Assembly (NCBI GenBank): GCA_023386455.1
Contig: JAEWJO010000055.1
Coordinates: forward strand, 1 to 35,636
Length of the DNA: 35,636 nucleotides
Origin: Pseudomonadota bacterium
Lineage (GTDB): Bacteria > Myxococcota_A > Polyangia > Haliangiales > Haliangiaceae
Direction: 5' to 3'
Of this stretch, positions 26,304 to 33,549 are shown one piece after another (positions within the stretch are counted from its first letter, which is position 1; every line of letters begins with the position of its first letter). The notes under the pieces are model-generated. The model did no database searches and was not told where the DNA came from. It saw only the letters and a program-made list of their open reading frames with translations. The translations under genes and the position numbers were made by a program.

Positions 26304-26615
26304 ATGGCACTGGTCAACGCACCAAGCGTCGTCATCGCGACGCGCGCGCTGAACGGCTCGCGCGTGTCTGGATCGATCGTCGTTCGAACACCGTTCGAGC
26401 TGATCCGGGCGCTCGAGGAGAACGCATCGATCTCGACCGCGATCCTCGCGGATGTATTCGCGGGCGAGAACGTCATCGCGCGGTTCCTCCGCCAGCAGTA
26501 CCCACACCTCCAGCTCGTGACGGTCGCGGGCGACTACTCCGACGAGGACATCACCGAGACGAACGAGATCGCGGTACCCCAGGGCCCGCGCTCGCGCTTG
26601 CGCAGCGTCTCGTGA
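26304..26615 (+). CDS. Hypothetical small protein, receiver-like fold possible
   Basis: A 103-residue protein with alternating strands and helices: SVVIATRALNGSRVSGSIVVRTPFELIRALEENASISTAILADVFAGENVIARFLRQQYPHLQLVTVAGD. The pattern recalls a small receiver-like fold; the Asp in AILADVF sits roughly where a receiver carries its phospho-Asp, but the acidic pocket and the Lys near the end are missing. The family is unknown. It has no signal peptide and is probably cytoplasmic. It starts at the ATG 26304 and ends 1 bp before the convergent lipoprotein gene. Confidence 0.55.
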   Translation: MALVNAPSVVIATRALNGSRVSGSIVVRTPFELIRALEENASISTAILADVFAGENVIARFLRQQYPHLQLVTVAGDYSDEDITETNEIAVPQGPRSRLRSVS

Positions 26616-26616
26616 G

Positions 26617-27534
26617 TCACGGCGACGCGATCACCATCACCCACTCGAACGTCACGTCGGCAGCGAAGACGTGGAGCCCGATCGCGGGCTCCGTCGTGGT
26701 CGGCGTGTACGACGCGTCGCTCGTCGATTCGTTCGCGTCATGGACACCGCTGCAGTGATACGCCGAGCCATCGCGGGTCATCGTCACGACGTACTCCTCG
26801 CCCGAGCCGACAGGCATCGCGCTCGCGTCGAGCGCCACACCGCCGGCCAGGTCGACGAGGCCGAGCCGGTGCGCCCCGGTGCTGCTGCGATACGCATGGC
26901 ATACGAGGCCCGCGTTCCCGGCCGCCTGATCGATCGTGCCGACACCGGAGTAGCTGAACGTGCCGTGGAGTGAGTCGACGCGGAACCCGGCGCGGATCGT
27001 CGTGCGACCGGTGGGTGCGGGCATCGTCAGCTTCGCGGCGTAGCCGGCCGGCGCATCGCCCCGCGCGCCATCGGCCGTCATGAACCACGTGCCGCTCGTC
27101 GTCCAGCCGTCGAGTCCCGCGCGGAAGCCGTCGAACCGGACGATGCGATCGACGCGCGACGAGTCGGGATCGCAGGCGTCGCCGACACCATCGCCATCGC
27201 TGTCGGGCGGTGCATCGTCGGCGATCGGCGGGCACGGATCGCAGGCATCGCCGAAGCGATCGCCGTCCTCGTTCAGCTGCAATGGATCGGCGACCGCGGG
27301 GCACAGATCCTCGCGATCGAGGACGCCGTCCCCATCCTGATCGCCGCTCGCGTCCGGTGCGAGTGGGTCGCCCTCGCCGGTGCTGCACTCGTACGCGCCG
27401 CTGCGATGGACACACTGCTGATCGTCGGGACAGATCGGCGCGGCTGGATCGCAGACGACGCCCGACGGTGTGCGCGGCGAGAAGCATCCCGCCGTGACCG
27501 CGAGTAACGCCAGCAAGACCGCCCGACCTGACAT
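26617..27534 (-). CDS. Thrombospondin type 3 repeat lipoprotein
   Basis: A 305-residue lipoprotein (MSGRAVLLALLAVTAGCFSP; lipid-anchored C17). After a short Cys-containing region (CDPAAPICPDDQQCVHRSGAYEC) come calcium-binding thrombospondin type 3 units (DQDGDGVLDREDLCPAVADP ... NEDGDRFGDACDPCPP ... DSDGDGVGDACDPD). A beta-sandwich C-terminal domain of about 175 residues follows (FDGFRAGLDGWTTSGTWFMTADGARGDAP ... IGLHVFAADVTFEWVMVIASP), which looks like a carbohydrate-binding or concanavalin-like fold. It is surface-exposed or periplasmic. Dyad site A lies immediately upstream of the ATG. Confidence 0.9.
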   Translation of the reverse strand: MSGRAVLLALLAVTAGCFSPRTPSGVVCDPAAPICPDDQQCVHRSGAYECSTGEGDPLAPDASGDQDGDGVLDREDLCPAVADPLQLNEDGDRFGDACDPCPPIADDAPPDSDGDGVGDACDPDSSRVDRIVRFDGFRAGLDGWTTSGTWFMTADGARGDAPAGYAAKLTMPAPTGRTTIRAGFRVDSLHGTFSYSGVGTIDQAAGNAGLVCHAYRSSTGAHRLGLVDLAGGVALDASAMPVGSGEEYVVTMTRDGSAYHCSGVHDANESTSDASYTPTTTEPAIGLHVFAADVTFEWVMVIASP

Positions 27535-27553
27535 GGTATACATACTGTATTCC
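27535..27553. promoter_or_regulatory. Dyad site A: GG-T-ATAC-N5-GTAT-T-CC
   Basis: ATAC (27538-27541) and GTAT (27547-27550) form an inverted repeat with a 5-base centre, flanked by GG and CC. The 89 bp gap between the two divergent lipoprotein genes contains it; it abuts the ATG of the leftward gene. Two other copies lie upstream of the transglycosylase-LGFP gene. It is a candidate operator, perhaps for the TetR protein encoded at 30068-30745. Confidence 0.55.
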
Positions 27554-27623
27554 AACTGACAGCCGCGATCCAGCACGAAGTGAATGACCGCCTGGCACGG
27601 GCCCCGCATCGCCGGCGAACACG

Positions 27624-29009
27624 ATGCAGGCCTCGTCGAGATTTCGCGGATCTGAGCGCGCGCGCCGCTCACACGTGTTTGCAGTCGCCGCGCTCTGCGC
27701 GGGTGTCGGCTGCGGAGATGATTCCCAGGTCACGCCCGGTGGCGGTGGCGACGTCGATGCGAGCACCGTCGACGTGTCCGTCGATGCCGCGCACCTGACG
27801 CCGGTCCTCGAGGCCAGCGACCAGCTGTGCAAGCTGCTCAATGGCCGCAACGTCTCCGATCCGACCGCGAACCAGGTCCAGTTCCGCGCGAACGTCCTCG
27901 GCGCCGACCTCGGGATTCCGGTCGAGGTCGACGACAAGCTGTTCATCTTCTTCGGCGACACGATCGGGTTTGCAGGCATCTGGGGCGGCGGCCAGTCGCA
28001 TCCCGATGCCGTCGGCTACGCGATCGATAGCGCGACCGCGGTGGCGACCCACCCCGAGCTGCTGTGCACGCGTCTGGGAATCGTGACGTTGCCAGCCGCA
28101 AACAGCGTCGGGCCGGGGCTCGACAACCGCATCCAGGCGGACTTCGCCGCAGGCGCGATGATCGCACCGCCGAACCACGGCCTCGGCGAGTACATCCGCA
28201 ATCCGTCGGGTGCGGGCAGCTCGCGGTTCGCGCAGTTGCCGGGCGACTTCGAGGTGCCGTCGGGCGCGTTCGCGTATGGCGGCTCGATCTACCTGCTGTA
28301 CACGACCGTCGTCTCGACGACCGACATCACGATGAAGGGCAGCTACCTCGCGCGCTGGCAGACGCCGTCGACGACCGCGATCCCCGGCTACCAGATCCTC
28401 TACACCGTCGATCAGCGGTTCGACGCGAACGGGCCGCTCCACGGCGACTTCATCAACGTCGCGACGCAGGTCCATGGAGACCACGTCTATCTGTTCGGCA
28501 CCGGCGCTTATCGCGAGAGCCCCGTGCGCCTCGCACGCAAGCGGCTCGACAGCCTCGCGACGCCGGGCGGGTTCGAGCTGTTCGACGCCACGTCGATGAC
28601 GTGGTCGCCCTCGGCCCGCGGCACGCCGATCATCGCGCCGGCAGGCTACGGCGAGACCTCGGTGCGCTACTTCGAGAACATCGACCGCTGGATGTTCCTC
28701 GCCGAGGAGCAGGTCGGCGGCCACAACCAGATCGTCGCTCGGTTCGCCGATCGCCCGGAGGGTCCGTGGGGCGCCGCGATCGTCGTCCACGACATGGGCG
28801 ATGGCGCGTTTCGCACGCGGTACTGCTGCGCGCCGGAGAACAGCTGCAGCGGGCCGCAGTTCATGAACTGCAGCCGCACCGGCTTCTACGGCACGTACCT
28901 CATGCCGAGCGCGGCACGCGACGGCGATCGGTTCTCCGTCACGTACACGATGTCGAGCTTCGACCCGTACAACGTCGCGCTGTTCCAGGCGACGTTCGCG
29001 CTGCGCTAG
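27624..29009 (+). CDS. DUF4185 beta-propeller-like lipoprotein
   Basis: A 461-residue protein. Its basic N-region and hydrophobic stretch end in a lipobox-like GVGC (C30). The body is a five-bladed-propeller-like DUF4185 domain: DKLFIFFGDTIGFAGIWGGGQSHPDAVGYAIDS, FEVPSGAFAYGGSIYLLYTTVVSTTDI, GDHVYLFGTGAYRESPVRLARK, FENIDRWMFLAEEQVGGHNQIVARFADRPEGPWG and YGTYLMPSAARDGDRFSVTYTMSSFDPYNVALFQ. Members resemble glycoside-hydrolase-like propellers and are usually secreted; no catalytic residues can be assigned here. A CCAPENSC segment carries clustered Cys. It is divergent from the thrombospondin lipoprotein. Confidence 0.88.
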   Translation: MQASSRFRGSERARRSHVFAVAALCAGVGCGDDSQVTPGGGGDVDASTVDVSVDAAHLTPVLEASDQLCKLLNGRNVSDPTANQVQFRANVLGADLGIPVEVDDKLFIFFGDTIGFAGIWGGGQSHPDAVGYAIDSATAVATHPELLCTRLGIVTLPAANSVGPGLDNRIQADFAAGAMIAPPNHGLGEYIRNPSGAGSSRFAQLPGDFEVPSGAFAYGGSIYLLYTTVVSTTDITMKGSYLARWQTPSTTAIPGYQILYTVDQRFDANGPLHGDFINVATQVHGDHVYLFGTGAYRESPVRLARKRLDSLATPGGFELFDATSMTWSPSARGTPIIAPAGYGETSVRYFENIDRWMFLAEEQVGGHNQIVARFADRPEGPWGAAIVVHDMGDGAFRTRYCCAPENSCSGPQFMNCSRTGFYGTYLMPSAARDGDRFSVTYTMSSFDPYNVALFQATFALR

Positions 29010-29026
29010 GTAGACGTTTTGTCTAC
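29010..29026. terminator. GTAGAC-N5-GTCTAC hairpin between convergent genes
   Basis: GTAGAC (29010-29015) and GTCTAC (29021-29026) pair around GTTTT. The hairpin sits directly between the stop codons of the DUF4185 gene and the TRAP binding-protein gene, and includes the latter's TAG. Its position suggests a bidirectional terminator. The geometry (6-base arms, 5-base centre) also resembles the local ATAC-N5-GTAT dyads, so an operator is conceivable but less likely here. Confidence 0.4.
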
Positions 29027-30021
29027 TTCTTCGGGTGCTTCACGCGGTACTCGTCGCGATACTTGATGACCATCTCGAGCTCGGCCTTCGAGTAGACCTT
29101 GCCGGTCATGTCTGCCTGGACCTCGGCGGCCGCCGCCGCGAGCTCGTCGACCATCGCCTTCGGAGGCTCGACGACGATGATCCCCTTGCGGATCAGCGTC
29201 TTCCTCGCATCCTCGTTCGCCTTGCGGATCACGGCGCGGCCCTTCTTCTGGCTCCGCTTCGCGATGTCCTCGATCGTCTTCTGATCGGCAGCGGACACCT
29301 TCGCCTGCGCGTCGAGCGAGATCACGGTCGCACCGATCGCGAACGTCAGCGGCACCGACGACATGTACTTGACCTTCGTGTACCACTGCAGCGCGATGAG
29401 GCCGAGCGGCGAGGAGAACGTCGTATCGATGCGCCCGGACGTCAGCGCGGCGTCGACCTCCGGTACGCCGAGCGGGATGCCCGACAGCTTCAGCTTGTCG
29501 AGGATCTGGCCGCCGAGGTCCTCGTTACCCATGCTCCACAGCTTCTGCTTGCGCAGCTCGGCGACCGACTGGACCTTGTTCTTCGAGAAGAAGTAGATCC
29601 AGCCGACCTCGCCGCGCTCGGCGAGCCGGAAGCCCTTCTTTTCAAACTTCTTCTGGAAGTACGGCCACATCTTCGACGCGACGTAGTCGACCTCGTCCTC
29701 GGACTCGAACAGCATCGGCAGCTGGAGCACGAGGATCGACGGATCGATCATCGCGAGGCCCATCGAGGTCACGGCCGCACCGTCGAGCTGGCCGAGCTTG
29801 ATCTTGCGGATGAAGTCGCGCTCGTCGCCCTGCTGGCCGCCGCCGTAATACTTCACCGTCACCCGCTTGTCGGTCTTCGCCGCGATCTCGGAGGCCGCCC
29901 GTTCGAGCGTCTCCATCCACGGGCTCCCCGACGGGGCGAGCGTCGCGATGCGCATCTCCTCCGCCGTGGCGGGCTGCGACCACACCAGCAGACAACCGAG
30001 CACCACGAGTCCGATCCTCAT
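29023..30021 (-). CDS. TRAP transporter substrate-binding protein, DctP family (orphan)
   Basis: A 332-residue periplasmic binding protein with a Sec signal (MRIGLVVLGCLLVWSQPATA). DctP features: MRIATLAPSGSPWMETLERAASEIAAKTDKRVTVKYYGGGQQGDERDFIRKIKLGQLDGAAVTSMGLAMIDPSILVLQLPMLFESEDEVDYV, then VDAALTSGRIDTTFSSPLGLIALQWYTKVKYM. The usual ligand-binding Arg region is not conserved enough to name a substrate, and no DctQ/DctM permease genes lie in the window. AAGGTG lies 6 bases before the ATG. The TetR gene is divergent from it, 46 bp away. Confidence 0.93.
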   Translation of the reverse strand: MRIGLVVLGCLLVWSQPATAEEMRIATLAPSGSPWMETLERAASEIAAKTDKRVTVKYYGGGQQGDERDFIRKIKLGQLDGAAVTSMGLAMIDPSILVLQLPMLFESEDEVDYVASKMWPYFQKKFEKKGFRLAERGEVGWIYFFSKNKVQSVAELRKQKLWSMGNEDLGGQILDKLKLSGIPLGVPEVDAALTSGRIDTTFSSPLGLIALQWYTKVKYMSSVPLTFAIGATVISLDAQAKVSAADQKTIEDIAKRSQKKGRAVIRKANEDARKTLIRKGIIVVEPPKAMVDELAAAAAEVQADMTGKVYSKAELEMVIKYRDEYRVKHPKK

Positions 30022-30067
30022 GTCGTTCACCTTATCCTGCTTGGGGCATACTGCGTGGGTGGCAGCT

Positions 30068-30745
30068 GTGAAGACCCGGAAGACGAAGCGCGAACCCACT
30101 GCCGGACGGACCGCCGCGAAGCGCGGGACCGGGGTGCAGCTCGGGAGCGACGTCGCCCGGAACATGATCATGTTCGGCGCGACGCGCGTGTTCGTGACGA
30201 AGGGTTTTCGCGCGGTATCGGTCGAGGATCTCCTCGAGGCCGGCCAGGTCTCGCGCCGGACGTTCTACCGGTTCTTCAAGAGCAAGGACGACGTCGCACT
30301 CGCGATGTACACGCTCGGCACGAGCAGCCTGCTCGATGCCTGCCGCCGCGCGATCGCGAAGGATAACGACCTGATCGCCCAGCTCGAGCGCTGCATCGAC
30401 ATCCACCTGAGCAACGCGCAGCAGATGGGACGTCTCGTCTACGTGCTCGGCGGCGAGGCCCAGAGCCTCGAGTCGCCGCTCTACGGCCGCCGCATCGAGG
30501 TCCACGATCTGCTCGTCGACATGTTCCGCACTCCCGAGTCGGCTGGCGCGAACGTCGATCCTCTTCTGATCCGCGCGCTCGTGATCGCGCTCGAGCAGAT
30601 CACGCGCATGGTTCTCGAGGACGAAGGTCGCCGCGTCACGCCGGCGGCGATCGGACGCGCACGCGCGGTGATGATGCGGATCGCGACCGGCACGGTCGCC
30701 GGCCACGGCGCACGCGTCGCGCCGTTGCCGACGGTTGGCTCGTGA
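30068..30745 (+). CDS. TetR family transcriptional regulator
   Basis: A 225-residue regulator. The GTG at 30068 has GGTGG 5 bases upstream and is preferred over a GTG three codons earlier. After a basic N-terminal extension (KTRKTKREPTAGRTAAKRG) comes the TetR HTH: VARNMIMFGATRVFVTKGFRAVSVEDLLEAGQVSRRTFYRFFKSKDDVALAMY. The C-terminal ligand domain (LLDACRRAIAKDNDLIAQLERCIDIHLS ... IRALVIALEQITRMVLEDEGRR) is all-helical. It is divergent from the DctP gene and lies next to three matching dyads in nearby lipoprotein promoters. It is the best candidate for their repressor (inference). Confidence 0.93.
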   Translation: MKTRKTKREPTAGRTAAKRGTGVQLGSDVARNMIMFGATRVFVTKGFRAVSVEDLLEAGQVSRRTFYRFFKSKDDVALAMYTLGTSSLLDACRRAIAKDNDLIAQLERCIDIHLSNAQQMGRLVYVLGGEAQSLESPLYGRRIEVHDLLVDMFRTPESAGANVDPLLIRALVIALEQITRMVLEDEGRRVTPAAIGRARAVMMRIATGTVAGHGARVAPLPTVGS

Positions 30746-30764
30746 GTCGCGCATCCGAGCGCAA

Positions 30765-30783
30765 GGTATACATCGCGTATCCC
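30765..30783. promoter_or_regulatory. Dyad site B: GG-T-ATAC-N5-GTAT-C-CC
   Basis: ATAC (30768-30771) and GTAT (30777-30780) with a 5-base centre, flanked by GG and CC, lie 20 bp after the TetR stop. They are 170 bp upstream of site C, in the 218 bp leader of the transglycosylase-LGFP gene. The match to site A covers all fixed positions of the dyad. Confidence 0.55.
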
Positions 30784-30934
30784 TTGGATCCAGCGGGCAC
30801 GCGCTGACCGGATCTATCTGACACCCTGGCGGCGTTCTCGCCGGGAACAGCCAGTTGCACACCCGGAGGGGCAGTCCCCCACAACACGCGGTGGCGTCCG
30901 CGCCAACGCGGCGTCTTCGTTGATCGAGGCCGAT

Positions 30935-30953
30935 GGTATACGAAGTGTATATC
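30935..30953. promoter_or_regulatory. Dyad site C: GG-T-ATAC-N5-GTAT-A-TC
   Basis: TATAC (30937-30941) and GTATA (30947-30951) form a 5+5 inverted repeat with a 5-base centre, 10 bp upstream of the ATG at 30964. One outer flank differs from the other two sites. This position would block transcription or early translation of the transglycosylase-LGFP gene if bound. Confidence 0.5.
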
Positions 30954-30963
30954 TCGGCCGGCC

Positions 30964-32190
30964 ATGAACCTCACGAGATGGCTTTGCCTCGTCCTGCTCG
31001 CCGGCTGCACGGCAGAGGTCGAGGTGGTGACGAGCGACGAGGTCGGATCGGGCGCGGAGGAGGATGGCGGCGACGTCGGCTCGATCGCGGCGGTCAACAA
31101 GAACCCTCGCTACGCGGCGATCCGCAACGCGGCGAGCGCACGCGGCATGCGCAACGCGTACCTGCTCGCGGGGATCGCGAACGACGAGACGAACCTCGCG
31201 CACTGCTGGTCGGAGGCGACGTGGGCATGCCAGGGCCCGCCGTCACCCGACTGCGGCGGTGGCCCGGTGATCGCCGGCGCCGCCGACGGTCCGTGCTCCG
31301 CACGCCAGGGCGGCCTCGGGATGTTCCAGTTCGATGCGGGCACGTTCAACGACACGCTCGCGCGCTACGGCAACGACGTCCTCACGATCGACGGCCAGAT
31401 CCGCAACGCGATCGACTACACGACGTGGATGGTCAAGGTGTCGGCCTACACGACGAATGCCGAGACGGACGCGAAGGCGCGCGCGTGGATCAACAACTAC
31501 GATCCGAACAACGGCGCGCTGCGCGATCAATGGATCTCGACCGTCGTCCGCTACTACAACGGCTGCCAGCCGTCGTGGAGCTGCTGGAACGATCGGTACC
31601 GGACGTACAGCGACGGCTACTACGCCGCGATCAGCGAGCCCGGCGGGTTCGGGTTCTGGGCGAACACCGGTACGACCTGCAACGGCTCGCCGCCGACCGT
31701 CGGCGCGATCGACGCCAAGTACCGCTCGCTCGGCGGCTGCGGCTCGCTGCTCGGTCATCCGATCTCCGCCGAGCTGACGACGCCCGACGGCGCCGGCCGC
31801 TACAGCGTGTTCGAGCGTGGCTCGATCTACTGGACGGCGCAGACCGGCGCGTTCGAGGTCCACGGCCTCATTCGCGACAAGTGGCGGGACCTCGGCTGGG
31901 AGGTCGGCTACGGCTACCCGCTCAGCGACGAGATCACGACGCCCGACGGCGCGGGCCGCTTCAACGTGTTCCAGGGCGGCTCGATCTACTGGTCGCCGGC
32001 CACCGGCGCACACGAGGTCCACGGCCGGATCCGCGACAAGTACCGGGATGTCGGCTGGGAGGCCGGCGCGCTCGGCTACCCGATCTCCGACGAGTACGAC
32101 GTCCCCGGCGGCAAGCAGAACGACTTCGAGCACGGCTCGATCACCTGGACCGCGAGCACCGACACCAGCGTCGTCACGATGAACCCGTGA
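30964..32190 (+). CDS. Lipoprotein with lysozyme/transglycosylase-like head and three LGFP repeats
   Basis: A 408-residue lipoprotein (MNLTRWLCLVLLAGCTAE; lipid-anchored C15). An acidic linker leads to a domain (about 45-225) that resembles lytic transglycosylases/lysozymes: YLLAGIANDETNLAHCW with candidate acid E75, and GGLGMFQFDAGTFNDTLARYG. It contains many paired Cys. Residues about 238-400 form three LGFP repeats (IDAKYRSLGGCGSLLGHPISAE ... IRDKWRDLGWEVGYGYPLSDE ... IRDKYRDVGWEAGALGYPISDEY). LGFP modules are linked to cell-wall attachment in Actinobacteria. It probably cleaves or binds peptidoglycan, of its own wall or of prey. The partner gene follows 11 bp later. Confidence 0.9.
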   Translation: MNLTRWLCLVLLAGCTAEVEVVTSDEVGSGAEEDGGDVGSIAAVNKNPRYAAIRNAASARGMRNAYLLAGIANDETNLAHCWSEATWACQGPPSPDCGGGPVIAGAADGPCSARQGGLGMFQFDAGTFNDTLARYGNDVLTIDGQIRNAIDYTTWMVKVSAYTTNAETDAKARAWINNYDPNNGALRDQWISTVVRYYNGCQPSWSCWNDRYRTYSDGYYAAISEPGGFGFWANTGTTCNGSPPTVGAIDAKYRSLGGCGSLLGHPISAELTTPDGAGRYSVFERGSIYWTAQTGAFEVHGLIRDKWRDLGWEVGYGYPLSDEITTPDGAGRFNVFQGGSIYWSPATGAHEVHGRIRDKYRDVGWEAGALGYPISDEYDVPGGKQNDFEHGSITWTASTDTSVVTMNP

Positions 32191-32201
32191 CAGGAGGCAC
32201 C

Positions 32202-33410
32202 ATGTTTCGCATTGGATTCGCAGCATCGTTGATCGTCGCGGCCGCCTGCACGGCACCCGTCGACGGAGACCAGGGCCCCGGAGACGACAGCGGCTCGGGC
32301 GCGAGCACGGGCGCCGGCTCGGGCGACGAGCAGTCGAGCTCGGGAGGCGACGGCGCCGGATCCGGATCGGGCGCGACCGAGTCGATCGCGGCTCAGCCCT
32401 GGAAGGTCCTGAATCACGACTATCAGGTCCAGCAGACCGGCTACTGGTGCGGGCCGACCGCGACCCGCATCGCGCTGTCGACGCGCATCGCGGCGCCGTC
32501 GCAGGGCGCGCTCGCGAACGAGCTGCCGACGACGACGAACGGCACCGACTGGATCGGTCAGGTCACGCGCACGCTGAACAACCACCTCGGCGCGCGCTAC
32601 GCGACCGTCGAGCTGCCGAACGATCCGCCGTCGCCGGGCCAGCGCGATCAGCTGTGGCGCGACATCGTGCTGTCGATCGACGCCGGCCACGGCATGGTCG
32701 CGAACATCGTCGCCCCGCCGAACAATCACCCGCCCGGTTACCCGAGCTCGACGATCTATCACTACTTCGCCGTCGTCGGTTACAACCCGCAGACGCGCGA
32801 GGCGTACATCGCCGATTCGGCCAACTTCTCGGGCAACCAGCACTACTGGCTGACGCTCGACAAGCTCGCGTCGCTGATCCCGCCGAAGGGCTACAGCACG
32901 TACCGCTGCGGTGCGAATCGCGCGGTCGGCGAGATCGGCGCGAAGTTCAACGCGCTCGGTGGCTGTGGCGGCTTCCTCGGCGCGGTGCTGACCGACGAGA
33001 TCACGCCGCCCGACGGTGTCGGCCGGTACAACGTGTTCCAGGGAGGGTCGATCTACTGGTCGCCATCGACGGGCGCGTTCGAGGTCCACGGCGCGATCCG
33101 CGACAAGTACGCGGAGGTCGGCTGGGAGGCGGGACTGCTCGGCTATCCGGTCTCGAACGAGACGAAGTCGCCCGACGGCGTCGGCCGGTTCAGCGTGTTC
33201 CAGAACGGCTCGATCTACTGGACGCCGCAGACCGGCGCACACGAGGTGCATGGCCGGATCCGCGACGCCTGGAAGGACGAGGGGTGGGAGGTCGGCCACC
33301 TCGGCTACCCGACCTCCGACGAGTACGTCGTCCCCGAGGGCCGGCGCTCTGACTTCCAGCATGGCTCGATCACCTGGCTGTCGGCGACGAACACGACGCG
33401 CGTGAACTGA
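32202..33410 (+). CDS. Lipoprotein with C39-like papain-fold peptidase head and three LGFP repeats
   Basis: A 402-residue lipoprotein (MFRIGFAASLIVAAACTAP; lipid-anchored C16). A Gly/Ser-rich linker (about 20-63) follows. The peptidase_C39_2-like domain (about 66-232) has C83 in TGYWCGPTATRIAL, H187 in IYHYFAVVGYNP and D205 in AYIADSAN, a plausible Cys-His-Asp triad. Three LGFP repeats follow (about 243-400) and closely resemble those of the gene before it. AGGAGG lies upstream of the ATG. The two genes look like a duplicated pair with exchanged catalytic heads. The enzyme could cut peptide cross-links or proteins at a cell wall. Confidence 0.9.
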   Translation: MFRIGFAASLIVAAACTAPVDGDQGPGDDSGSGASTGAGSGDEQSSSGGDGAGSGSGATESIAAQPWKVLNHDYQVQQTGYWCGPTATRIALSTRIAAPSQGALANELPTTTNGTDWIGQVTRTLNNHLGARYATVELPNDPPSPGQRDQLWRDIVLSIDAGHGMVANIVAPPNNHPPGYPSSTIYHYFAVVGYNPQTREAYIADSANFSGNQHYWLTLDKLASLIPPKGYSTYRCGANRAVGEIGAKFNALGGCGGFLGAVLTDEITPPDGVGRYNVFQGGSIYWSPSTGAFEVHGAIRDKYAEVGWEAGLLGYPVSNETKSPDGVGRFSVFQNGSIYWTPQTGAHEVHGRIRDAWKDEGWEVGHLGYPTSDEYVVPEGRRSDFQHGSITWLSATNTTRVN

Positions 33411-33549
33411 ACGCGATCGTTAGGTCGTCCCCAGTCGTGCGCGCTCGGGCGAGCCTGCGCGACCGTCTGATCGGCGCACAGCGTACGCCGCCGTATCCTG
33501 CTGAGTTTCGCCACGGTGTCCCGGCATCGTTTCTGCTGGGATTCCGCAC

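Noticed and set aside
30765..30953. CRISPR-like or tandem repeat array
   Set aside because: The repeated unit is a dyad in only three distant copies with unlike surroundings, so it is an operator-type motif.
31710..33410. Mobile element or direct repeat array
   Set aside because: The DNA repeats are in-frame LGFP protein modules in two genes, with no transposase or terminal repeats.
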